From Tannerella sp. (GTDB lineage: Bacteria; Bacteroidota; Bacteroidia; Bacteroidales; Tannerellaceae), in assembly GCA_031290635.1 (NCBI GenBank), contig JAITNE010000025.1, positions 1 through 7,961 on the forward strand: a DNA stretch of 7,961 nt, written 5' to 3'. The translations under genes were made by a program, and so were the position numbers. Shown here in pieces: positions 1 through 5,708 of this stretch. Position 1 is the stretch's first letter; each line of letters starts with the position of its first letter. Under the pieces are notes generated by a model, which saw only the letters and a program-made list of their open reading frames with translations, was not told the DNA's origin and searched no databases.

Positions 1-1
1 A

Positions 2-436
2 GACAAGCTCGCTTTCGACGGACAAACAGAGCAATTCATAGAATATATCAGCACGGCTTTTGTCCGCAACCTTTCGGATAAAGACCTGCGACAGTTTGAT
101 GAGAAATATCTTAAAATCATACTGCTGACTAACCTGTTTTATGGCAGGTACTTTATTCCGATTTCGGAGATGGAGGTATCGGAGGGCTATACGGACATCT
201 ACCTTATACGTAGCGGGATATATCGCAATATGCCATACGAGTGGGTCTGGGAGATAAAGTACGTCAAGCAGACAGACGCCAAGAAACCGGCGGTCATAGA
301 AGCTAAGAAACAGAAGTCGCGCGAGCAGCTGGCTAAATACCGCGCCTCGCATCTCTTCTGTGACCGTACAGACGTCCGATACTTGTCGGTTATCTTTATA
401 GGCAAGAGGAAGGTAGAGATGGAGGAAATTAATTGA
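2..436 (+). CDS. C-terminal part of a PD-(D/E)XK nuclease-domain protein (AAA-ATPase-like/PDDEXK_9 type)
   Basis: The reading frame is open from base 2 to the TGA at 434-436, giving 144 residues with no start in the window, so the gene begins upstream. The visible part holds a PD-(D/E)XK-like core: an Asp in the GYTDIYL strand (codon 65 of this fragment, bases 194-196), then the strand WEIKYVK with Glu and Lys in E-x-K spacing (codons 84 and 86, bases 251-259). This arrangement is typical of the C-terminal domain of Bacteroidales proteins that pair an N-terminal AAA-ATPase-like domain with a PDDEXK_9 domain; these are often present in many copies per genome. The N-terminal ATPase half is inferred, not seen. 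Substrate and biological role are unknown; a role in DNA processing or defence is only a guess. A hairpin with a T-run follows about 65 bases after the stop. An internal ATG at 170 is unlikely to be the true start, because the frame and the fold both continue upstream of it. Confidence 0.75.
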   Translation, partial: DKLAFDGQTEQFIEYISTAFVRNLSDKDLRQFDEKYLKIILLTNLFYGRYFIPISEMEVSEGYTDIYLIRSGIYRNMPYEWVWEIKYVKQTDAKKPAVIEAKKQKSREQLAKYRASHLFCDRTDVRYLSVIFIGKRKVEMEEIN

Positions 437-456
437 GAATTGAGAACATAGAAATT

Positions 457-482
457 AGATTGCTTCGTGCCTACCAATGACG
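457..482 (+). repeat. Copy 1 of a dispersed ATTGCTTCGT...CAATGACG repeat
   Basis: This 26-base stretch matches bases 5449-5474 at 23 of 26 positions. The two lie in unrelated intergenic spacers. The family resembles the GCGAGGAACGAAGCAATC-type intergenic repeat that I recall being scattered through many bacterial genomes. Shorter pieces ending in CAATGACGG occur at 578-591 and 607-617. Confidence 0.6.
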
Positions 483-540
483 GATTTTGCAAAATCCGCT
501 AAAAAACAGCAGAGTACTAAAATACTCCGAAGCAGTTTTT
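481..540 (+). terminator. Palindrome and hairpin with T-run; possible terminator of the upstream gene
   Basis: Bases 481-498 form a perfect 18-base palindrome (CGGATTTTGCAAAATCCG). Directly after it, 502-540 can fold as an imperfect hairpin: AAAAAC/GTTTTT outside, GC/GC, then GAGTA/TACTC closing a six-base loop. The 3' arm ends in five T's (536-540), which fits a rho-independent terminator for the nuclease-domain gene ending at 436. The stem is imperfect and weak in GC, so termination is uncertain. Outer arms AATGACGG (476-483) and CCGTCATT (544-551) are also inverted and would enclose the whole structure. Confidence 0.4.
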
Positions 541-640
541 AAGCCGTCATTTCACCTTGTTTGAACTTTTTATAGGGACTCGCAATGACGGGAAAGTAGA
601 AGTTAAGCAATGACGGGAAGACGGAGGAAATAAGGGAATT

Positions 641-3583
641 ATGAAGAAGAAAAATGATAAAATAAACGATAAGAAAAACGAGGAAGATTATTATATAACA
701 GTGAAGGGTGCGCGTGCGAATAATCTGAGGAATATTGACGTGCGGATTCCAAGGGAGAAGTTTGTGGTTATAACGGGTTTGTCGGGCAGCGGTAAGTCGT
801 CGCTTGCTTTCGATACGCTCTATGCGGAAGGGCAACGTCGCTATGTGGAGAGCTTGTCGGCTTACGCTCGGCAGTTTCTGGGACGGATGAGTAAGCCGGA
901 ATGTGATTATATCAAGGGTATTCCGCCGGCAATCGCTATTGAACAGAAGGTGAGCGTTCGTAATCCGCGCTCGACGGTCGGGACTTCGACTGAGATATAT
1001 GAATACCTGCGATTGCTGTTTGCGCGTGTCGGGAAGACGGTTTCGCCGGTTACGGGAGAGGTGGTCAAGAAACATCAGACTAAGGATGTGGTGGATAAGG
1101 CGCTGTCGTATCCGGCGGGAACTCGGTTTGCTATTTATGCGCCGTTAGTGATGCCGGACAAAGGTCGTACTCTGACCGAACAGTTCAAGATTCTAATGAA
1201 AGAAGGTTTTACGCGGGTGGAGATACAAAATAAGACCTATAGGATAGAGGAGGCGCTGAAAGATAGTCGGATGAAGTTGAATGATGTGGATGTTGCGGAT
1301 GTTGAGATTCCGATAGACCGACTGACGGTATCTGATGACAAACTGCTGCGTAATCGTCTGGGCGATTCGGTGGAGACTGCTTTCTTTGAAGGACATAATG
1401 TATGCCGACTGAAAGTCTTTAAATCACCCGAAGAATCATCATCCAAAGTATCATCACATAAAAAATCATCCCCCCAAGAACCCAAATATCCCGAACTCGA
1501 ACTCCCCTTCGACCTTTTCGAGTTCTCCAAGCATTTTGAGGCCGACGGCATCGAGTTTGAAGAACCCACCGAATTGATGTTTAACTTCAATAATCCGATG
1601 GGAGCTTGTCCGGTTTGCGAGGGGTTCGGCAGGGTTGTAGGCGTGGACGAGCGGCTTGTGGTGTCGGATAGCGGGCGGTCGGTTTATGACGGCGCGGTAG
1701 TTTGTTGGCGTGGAGATGTGATGGGAGAGTGGTTGCAGGACTTCATTACTGCGTCGGCGAAGCACAAGTTTCCTATACATCGGCCGTATTTCGAGCTGAA
1801 TGAAAAGGAAAAAGACCTCCTCTGGCATGGCGCTGAGGGGGTGAAGGGGATAGATGATTTCTTCGCTTTTGTGGAGAAGAATCTTTACAAGATACAGTAT
1901 CGCGTGATGAACGCCCGCTATCGGGGTCGCACGGCATGTCCGCGATGCAAGGGCACGAGGCTGAAACCGACCGCCATGTACGTGAGGGTAGGGGGGAAGA
2001 ACATTGCCGAACTGGTGGCGATGCCGGTGAGCGAACTGATTGGTTTCTTCGACAAGCTGCGGCTGGACGCTACCGATGCGGTGGTCGCCAAACGGCTGCT
2101 GATAGAGATTACTAACCGGCTGCAATTCCTGATGAACGTAGGGCTGGGTTATCTGACGCTCGACCGCTTGTCGGCTACACTTTCCGGCGGCGAAAGTCAG
2201 CGCATAAGCCTTGCGACGGCGCTGGGGAGCAGTCTGGTCGGCTCGCTTTACATCCTCGACGAGCCGAGTATTGGTCTGCACTCGCGCGACACGGGGATGT
2301 TGCTGCAGGTCTTGCGGGAGTTGCAGGCGCTCGGCAACACTGTGGTTGTGGTCGAGCATGACGAGGCGATTATTCGCGCTGCCGATTACATCATCGACAT
2401 CGGGCCTGACGCCGGACGGCTGGGCGGCGAGGTCGTCTATCAGGGCGCTGTGGCCGACTTGCAGCTTCACACCGACAGCCACACCGTGCGCTATCTCACC
2501 GGCGAGGATTCCATTCAGCCGCCCGCCCTGCTGCGTCCGTGGAATCAATACATCGAGATACAGGGCGCTCGTGCGAACAATCTGAAGCATATCACGGTCA
2601 GGATTCCGTTGCATGTGATGACGGTCGTTACCGGCGTGAGCGGTTCGGGCAAGAGCACCCTCGTCAGGGACGTGTTTTATGAGGGTATGAAGAGGATTCT
2701 GGACGATGCGCCGGCGGCGGTAGAGTGCACGGCGATTAGCGGCGACACGGCTTGCGTGAAAGTTATCGAGTTTGTCGATCAGAACTCAATCGGCAAGAGT
2801 ACGCGCTCCAATCCGGTAACCTACATCGGCGCTTACGACGAGATTCGCGCCCTCTACGCCGAGCTTCCGCTAGCGAAACAGATGGGCTACAGTTCGGCTT
2901 ATTTTTCGTTCAACAAGGAGGGCGGCCGCTGCGAAGAGTGCAAGGGCGAAGGGCGAATCACGGTCGAGATGCAGTTTATGGCGGATTTGAAGTTGGAGTG
3001 CGAGCTTTGTCATGGCAAGCGGTTCAAGCCGGAGGTGCTCGAGGCGCTGTATCACGGCGTGAGTATTTTTGACATGCTTGAGATGACGGTTAATCAGGCG
3101 ATAGAGTTTTTGTCTGATAAGGACGATTTCGCGACGGTAACGGCGAAGATAGTGCGCCGTCTGCGTCCGTTACAGGAGGTTGGGCTTGGTTATATCAAGC
3201 TCGGACAGACGTCTTCGACTCTCTCCGGCGGCGAAAATCAGCGCGTCAAGCTGGCATATTATCTGGTTCAGGAGAAACACGAGAACACGCTTTTTATCTT
3301 CGACGAGCCTACGACCGGTCTGCATTTCCACGACATCAAGACCCTGCTACGCGCCTTCAATGCGCTTATCGATCGAGGTCATACGGTCGTAATCATCGAG
3401 CATCACCCTGATATAATCAAATGTGCCGATTACATTATAGATTTAGGTCCCGAAGGCGGTCGTGATGGCGGCCACCTTGTCTTCGCCGGCAAACCGCAAG
3501 ACATCATAGCCTGCAAAGAATCATACACAGGAAAAGCATTGAAGTTGATGTCCGGGGACAAGCGCAGTGGCACGCGGATTTGA
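641..3583 (+). CDS. uvrA: UvrABC system protein A (excinuclease ABC subunit A)
   Basis: UvrA is the dimeric ATPase that finds bulky DNA lesions and loads UvrB in nucleotide excision repair. The 980-residue product has both ABC modules complete: Walker [10 protein letters not shown] (46-54), signature LSGGESQR (514-521) and Walker [13 protein letters not shown] (536-547) in the first; GVSGSGKST (665-673), LSGGENQR (861-868) and [12 protein letters not shown] with Asp888-Glu889 in the second. Zinc ligands in the second half are CEEC (764-767) and CELC (787-790). In the first half there are CPVC (323-326) and CPRC (433-436), but the CxxC that normally precedes the former is missing (sequence FEADG). 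The protein is about 40 residues longer than E. coli UvrA (940), owing to a Lys/Asn-rich N-terminus (about 1-18) and a Ser/Lys/Pro-rich insert (about 261-290). ATG at 641 is chosen because no later ATG precedes the conserved VKGARANNL; a GGAGG at 623-627 lies 13 bases upstream. It appears monocistronic. No LexA-like operator was recognised. Confidence 0.97.
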   Translation: MKKKNDKINDKKNEEDYYITVKGARANNLRNIDVRIPREKFVVITGLSGSGKSSLAFDTLYAEGQRRYVESLSAYARQFLGRMSKPECDYIKGIPPAIAIEQKVSVRNPRSTVGTSTEIYEYLRLLFARVGKTVSPVTGEVVKKHQTKDVVDKALSYPAGTRFAIYAPLVMPDKGRTLTEQFKILMKEGFTRVEIQNKTYRIEEALKDSRMKLNDVDVADVEIPIDRLTVSDDKLLRNRLGDSVETAFFEGHNVCRLKVFKSPEESSSKVSSHKKSSPQEPKYPELELPFDLFEFSKHFEADGIEFEEPTELMFNFNNPMGACPVCEGFGRVVGVDERLVVSDSGRSVYDGAVVCWRGDVMGEWLQDFITASAKHKFPIHRPYFELNEKEKDLLWHGAEGVKGIDDFFAFVEKNLYKIQYRVMNARYRGRTACPRCKGTRLKPTAMYVRVGGKNIAELVAMPVSELIGFFDKLRLDATDAVVAKRLLIEITNRLQFLMNVGLGYLTLDRLSATLSGGESQRISLATALGSSLVGSLYILDEPSIGLHSRDTGMLLQVLRELQALGNTVVVVEHDEAIIRAADYIIDIGPDAGRLGGEVVYQGAVADLQLHTDSHTVRYLTGEDSIQPPALLRPWNQYIEIQGARANNLKHITVRIPLHVMTVVTGVSGSGKSTLVRDVFYEGMKRILDDAPAAVECTAISGDTACVKVIEFVDQNSIGKSTRSNPVTYIGAYDEIRALYAELPLAKQMGYSSAYFSFNKEGGRCEECKGEGRITVEMQFMADLKLECELCHGKRFKPEVLEALYHGVSIFDMLEMTVNQAIEFLSDKDDFATVTAKIVRRLRPLQEVGLGYIKLGQTSSTLSGGENQRVKLAYYLVQEKHENTLFIFDEPTTGLHFHDIKTLLRAFNALIDRGHTVVIIEHHPDIIKCADYIIDLGPEGGRDGGHLVFAGKPQDIIACKESYTGKALKLMSGDKRSGTRI
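1421..1510 (+). other. Low-complexity in-frame insert within uvrA
   Basis: Codons 261-290 encode a stretch rich in Ser, Lys, Pro and Glu ([16 protein letters not shown]...), lying between the UvrB-binding region and the first zinc site. Neither E. coli UvrA nor the Bacteroides UvrA sequences I recall have such a stretch here. The DNA contains repeated ATCATC/TCATCA motifs, a six-A run (1460-1465) and a six-C run (1470-1475), and is C- and A-rich while the flanks are G-rich. The frame stays open, so this is probably a flexible surface loop rather than damage to the gene. Confidence 0.55.
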
Positions 3584-3683
3584 TGGATTTATGCAGATGG
3601 GGCACGGAATATTCCATAATTCCATAATTATCATAATTTACAGGTTGCTCGTCGCGTGTCGCACGTGTCCGTCATGTTTCTGC

Positions 3684-3709
3684 GTAGGGGCTGGGCTTGC
3701 CCCTGCCCG
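3684..3709. repeat. GC-rich hairpin repeat (GTAGGGGC...GCCCCTGCCCG)
   Basis: This stretch has nested inverted repeats: GGGGC (3687-3691) with GCCCC (3699-3703), or GGGC (3693-3696) with GCCC (3699-3702). It looks like a dispersed palindromic intergenic repeat of a type I recall from many bacterial genomes. Only one copy is in this window, so repeat status rests on recollection. Confidence 0.4.
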
Positions 3710-3712
3710 ATA

Positions 3713-3730
3713 GAGGTACGAAGCAATCTC
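3713..3730 (-). repeat. Half copy of the dispersed repeat, inverted
   Basis: GAGGTACGAAGCAATCTC matches the reverse complement of 5448-5465 at 17 of 18 bases, so it belongs to the same family as 457-482 and 5449-5474 but in the opposite orientation. The CGTCATT end of the unit is not next to it. Confidence 0.5.
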
Positions 3731-3779
3731 CAACACTTTGTCATCGGCACGAAACCTTGCCAAAGCGTTTATAATGATA

Positions 3780-3861
3780 TTTACTGCGGGAAATTCGTTC
3801 AAAAATCATTTTCCAAGCTTTTTACTGCGGGAAATTCGTTGAAAAATCATTTTCCAAGCTT
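3780..3861. repeat. 41-bp tandem repeat, two copies with a degenerate third
   Basis: Bases 3780-3820 and 3821-3861 are 41-bp direct repeats differing at a single position (C3800 versus G3841). Each has GCGGGAAATTCGTT near its start and CATTTTCCAAGCTT at its end, with a short GGAAA/TTTCC inversion inside. A partial third copy starts at 3862 (TTTCCCGCGGGAAATGG), where altered bases create the perfect 14-base palindrome TTTCCCGCGGGAAA (3862-3875). The near identity suggests a recent duplication. Function is unknown. Confidence 0.8.
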
Positions 3862-3889
3862 TTTCCCGCGGGAAATGGTTCGTAAAACG

Positions 3890-3929
3890 GAAGAGAAGAC
3901 TTCAACCCCGTTGGTGAAATCTTCTCTTC
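3890..3929 (-). terminator. Hairpin terminator downstream of tRNA-Leu
   Basis: Arms 3890-3906 and 3913-3929 pair over 17 positions with two mismatches as read on the plus strand; the outermost ten pairs are perfect. Read as minus-strand RNA, the 3900/3919 mismatch becomes a G-U pair, so the structure is better in the tRNA's direction. It begins about 30 bases past the tRNA 3' end and is followed on that strand by CCGTTTTACG, a short U-run. It may also stop plus-strand transcripts from uvrA, since the two genes converge. Confidence 0.6.
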
Positions 3930-3960
3930 TTCTATGTATGGATTTAGTTTTGAGATTTTG

Positions 3961-4041
3961 TGCGGTAGAAGGGACTCGAACCCCCACGCCTCTCGGCACC
4001 GGCTCCTAAGGCCGACGCGGCTACCATTACGCCACTACCGC
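3961..4041 (-). tRNA. tRNA-Leu (anticodon UAG)
   Basis: The 81-base minus-strand sequence folds as a class II tRNA. The acceptor stem is GCGGTAG/CTACCGC with A at the discriminator. The D arm is GCG/CGC, and the anticodon stem TCGGC/GCCGG closes the loop CTTAGGA, giving anticodon UAG (bases 4006-4008), which reads CUA leucine codons. The long variable arm has a GCC/GGC stem with a GAGA loop, and the T arm is GGGGG-TTCGAGT-CCCTT. The 3' CCA is not encoded: the next bases are CAA. The gene has its own upstream promoter and downstream hairpin, so it appears to be a single transcription unit. Confidence 0.95.
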
Positions 4042-4110
4042 ATTGTTGTTTCAATGTTCAGCGCTGCTACAGAGCAATGTTTGTCGCCCTAAATCAACGT
4101 TTGAACGCTG

Positions 4111-4141
4111 CAAAGGTACGGAAAATTTCCGAATCAACAAA
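4111..4141 (-). promoter_or_regulatory. Bacteroides-type promoter of tRNA-Leu
   Basis: On the minus strand TTTG (4141-4138) is followed after 19 bases by TACCTTTG (4118-4111), an exact match to the Bacteroidetes primary-sigma consensus TTTG-N19-21-TAnnTTTG. Transcription would start near 4104, leaving a leader of about 60 bases before the tRNA at 4041. The -33 element lies only 7 bases past the anmK stop codon. Confidence 0.8.
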
Positions 4142-4147
4142 TTTTTT

Positions 4148-5203
4148 TCATAGATATATCGCGCCGCCGCAGTTGTCGCGCTCCGCTCCGGTAACGGCGC
4201 AGAGACAGTTTGCCTCGCCACGAACCCGCAGTACGCCGAGGAATGCGAAGATGATGGCTTCCTTGAAATCTATCGTTTGAGGGTCGGGGATGATGATCGT
4301 TTTTGTGCCGACGGCTCGCAGACGCTCTACCAGGAAGAGGTTGCGAGCGCCTCCGCCGGTGGTGAGCATCGTTTCGCCCGCGCGACCGGCTGAGGATTTG
4401 GCTATTTGCAGGGCGATGTGCTCGGTTAAGGTCCGTAGCAGGTCGGCAACCGGCAAGTCAGCGTCCAGACAGGGCTTGAATACGGCTTCAAACCATTCTT
4501 TTCCTAAGGATTTGGCGCCTTCGAGCTGATAATAATCCAACTGATTAAGGCGCTCCAGAAGATGGGGGTCGATGGTTCCGCTTCGCGCGATGTCTCCGTC
4601 CTTGTCGTATTCAAGACCGAGCAGGTTTGCCGAATAGTTGAGCGCCATGTTGCAGGGCGAAATGTCGTAGGCGACGCGGCGACCGTCCGTGCGAAATGAA
4701 ATGTTGGAGATGCCGCCCAGATTAAGACATGCGTCGTAATTCCCGAAGAGCAACTCGTCGCCAACAGGCACTAAGGGCGCACCCTGTCCGCCTAAAGCGA
4801 GGTCGGAGGAGCGAAAGTCGCAGACGGTCATGAGGCCGGTCTGCGCGGCTATGACCGCTCCACTGCCTATCTGAGTGGTTAGTCCGAGCGAGGGCTGATG
4901 GAAAACGGTGTGTCCGTGCGATGCGATGAAGTCGGGTTTCGTCGGCTGTGCGTCGAGGAAAGTATTGATCATTGCAGCCATAACTCGACCTGATTCTACG
5001 TTCAATAGCGCGTAATCGGCGGCAGGCAGAGTGATTGCATCCGCCAGCTTCGAGCGCAGGAGAGGGTCGTAAGGGAAGGACTGCGCATCCAATACGCGGT
5101 AATCCCAACGACCGTCCACCAGCTCGAAACGGCATAAAGCTAAATCTAATCCGTCAAGCGAAGTGCCCGACATCGTTCCTAATACATTATAAATATCTTT
5201 CAT
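4148..5203 (-). CDS. anmK: Anhydro-N-acetylmuramic acid kinase
   Basis: AnmK is a cytoplasmic kinase that opens and phosphorylates 1,6-anhydro-MurNAc from cell-wall turnover, giving MurNAc-6-phosphate for peptidoglycan recycling. The 351-residue product has the family motifs in order: N-terminal phosphate loop LGTMSGTSLDG (8-18), SHGHTVFHQP (95-104), DFRSSDLALGGQGAPLVP (129-146), NLGGISNISF (161-170), YDISPCNMALN (179-189), YDKDGDIARSG (199-209), and TTGGGARN and TGAERDNCGGAIYL towards the C-terminus. Length is close to the E. coli enzyme. Where E. coli-type enzymes have DTGPGNxLxD, ending in the proposed catalytic Asp, this protein has Asn189 (bases 4637-4639). ATG at 5203 is preferred over the in-frame GTG at 5212, because that GTG is part of a TTGTCCAC repeat and adds only three residues. 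No promoter matching the consensus was found upstream; the spacer is repeat DNA. Confidence 0.93.
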   Translation of the reverse strand: MKDIYNVLGTMSGTSLDGLDLALCRFELVDGRWDYRVLDAQSFPYDPLLRSKLADAITLPAADYALLNVESGRVMAAMINTFLDAQPTKPDFIASHGHTVFHQPSLGLTTQIGSGAVIAAQTGLMTVCDFRSSDLALGGQGAPLVPVGDELLFGNYDACLNLGGISNISFRTDGRRVAYDISPCNMALNYSANLLGLEYDKDGDIARSGTIDPHLLERLNQLDYYQLEGAKSLGKEWFEAVFKPCLDADLPVADLLRTLTEHIALQIAKSSAGRAGETMLTTGGGARNLFLVERLRAVGTKTIIIPDPQTIDFKEAIIFAFLGVLRVRGEANCLCAVTGAERDNCGGAIYL

Positions 5204-5238
5204 ATTGTCCACTAATTATTTTTGTCCACGGGTGATTT

Positions 5239-5447
5239 TTGTCCACGAATTACACGAATTAACACGAATTGCCTACGGAGGATTCTTGTCCACGAATTGC
5301 ACTAATTAACACGAATTGCCTACGGAAGATTCTTGTCCACGAATTGCACTAATTAACACGAATTGCCTACGGAGGATTTTTGTCCACGAATTGCACTAAT
5401 TAACACGAATTGCCTACGGAAGATTCTTGTCCACGAATTACACGAAT
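5239..5447 (+). repeat. 47-bp tandem repeat array, four full copies plus a partial fifth
   Basis: Units headed by TTGTCCACGAATT start at 5239, 5286, 5333, 5380 and 5427, exactly 47 bases apart. Each full unit runs through ACACGAATT and GCCTACGGA and ends in GATTC or GATTT. Copies 2-4 are nearly identical; copy 1 has ACACGAATT where the others have GCACTAATT, and the fifth is cut off after about 20 bases. Shorter TTGTCCAC heads at 5205 and 5222 precede the array. Inside a unit there is a finer CACGAATT periodicity of 9-10 bases. There are no spacers, so this is not a CRISPR. Confidence 0.92.
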
Positions 5448-5448
5448 G

Positions 5449-5474
5449 AGATTGCTTCGTTCCTCGCAATGACG
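5449..5474 (+). repeat. Copy 2 of the dispersed ATTGCTTCGT...CAATGACG repeat
   Basis: Bases 5449-5474 match 457-482 at 23 of 26 positions. Its ends ATTGC and GCAAT are inverted (5451-5455 and 5466-5470), so it can form a small hairpin. It begins where the 47-bp array stops, which suggests one element was inserted into or joined to the other. Confidence 0.65.
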
Positions 5475-5533
5475 CGTGCGCGATACGTTGGTGATGTGCG
5501 GTATGCCGGTGACATGTGCGCGAATTGATCATT

Positions 5534-5588
5534 ATGTAAATTCTGAATATCATGTAAATTCTGAATATCATGTTAATTATGTAAATAT
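5534..5588. repeat. 18-bp AT-rich tandem repeat
   Basis: ATGTAAATTCTGAATATC occurs at 5534-5551 and again, identical, at 5552-5569. A diverged, partial third copy (ATGTTAATTATGTAAATA) follows. This AT-rich block lies in the loop between the forward and inverted 47-bp-type repeats. Confidence 0.85.
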
Positions 5589-5604
5589 AATATGGGTAAC
5601 TAAA

Positions 5605-5708
5605 TTCGTGCAATTAGTGCAATTCGTGGACAACTTCTTCCGTAGGTAATTCGTGTAATTCGTGTAATTCGTGGATAAAAATCATCCGTGGACAACTTCA
5701 TCCGTGGA
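5605..5708 (-). repeat. Inverted copies of the 47-bp repeat unit
   Basis: Bases 5612-5633 are the exact reverse complement of the first 22 bases of array units 2, 3 and 4 (for example 5286-5307). A second, more diverged inverted unit covers about 5634-5678 and has ATCCAC for GTCCAC. CGTGGACAACTTCNTCCGT occurs at 5625-5643 and again at 5688-5706. With the forward array this makes inverted arms around a centre of about 160 bases, able to form a long stem in a read-through transcript. Confidence 0.85.

Larger units (their letters stand above)
3584..3960. other. Gene-free spacer between uvrA and tRNA-Leu
   Basis: No credible coding region is present. In order the spacer holds an AT-rich stretch with short CCATAATT duplications (3613-3632), a GC-rich hairpin repeat (3684-3709), a half copy of the dispersed repeat in inverted orientation (3713-3730), a 41-bp tandem duplication (3780-3861), a 14-base palindrome (3862-3875) and a hairpin terminator (3890-3929). 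No clear terminator lies directly behind uvrA. Confidence 0.6.
5204..5708. other. 505-bp repeat-built spacer between the S41 gene and anmK
   Basis: No credible gene lies here. The spacer is made of a forward array of TTGTCCAC-headed units (5205-5447), a centre with a dispersed repeat (5449-5474), a GC-rich patch and an 18-bp tandem repeat (5534-5588), and inverted copies of the array unit (5605-5708). Repeat DNA reaches both gene borders: a GTGGAC motif touches the S41 stop codon and a TTGTCCAC motif lies 1 base from the anmK ATG. Any anmK promoter or S41 terminator would have to be within these repeats. Confidence 0.8.

Noticed and set aside
560..578. Possible uvrA promoter at TTTG (560-563)
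   Set aside because: No TAnnTTTG element follows at 19-21 bases, so the match is not supported.
539..1075. 178-codon minus-strand open frame over the uvrA start
   Set aside because: It overlaps the conserved uvrA N-terminal ABC module in antisense and shows no family motif.
1460..1475. Phase-variable switch in uvrA at the A6 and C6 runs
   Set aside because: Runs of six are short for slippage-based switching, the frame is intact, and a repair gene is an unlikely target; kept only as a sign of unusual composition.
1466..2614. 382-codon open frame on the minus strand inside uvrA
   Set aside because: It lies wholly antisense to conserved uvrA motifs, has no recognisable domain, and is long only because the GC-rich core of uvrA leaves few stops in that frame.
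3656..4009. 117-codon plus-strand open frame between uvrA and the tRNA
   Set aside because: It is made of repeat DNA, and its end (VEGTRTPTPLGTGS) is the typical translation of an antisense tRNA gene.
4290..5135. Several 79-137 codon open frames overlapping anmK in other frames
   Set aside because: All are shadows of anmK; they lack family motifs and plausible starts.
5239..5447. CRISPR array
   Set aside because: The 47-bp units are directly joined with no unique spacers, and no cas gene is nearby.
5353..5613. 86-codon minus-strand open frame in the repeat spacer
   Set aside because: It translates the 18-bp and 47-bp repeats and the dispersed repeat (SLRGTKQSHS is a common spurious product of that family).
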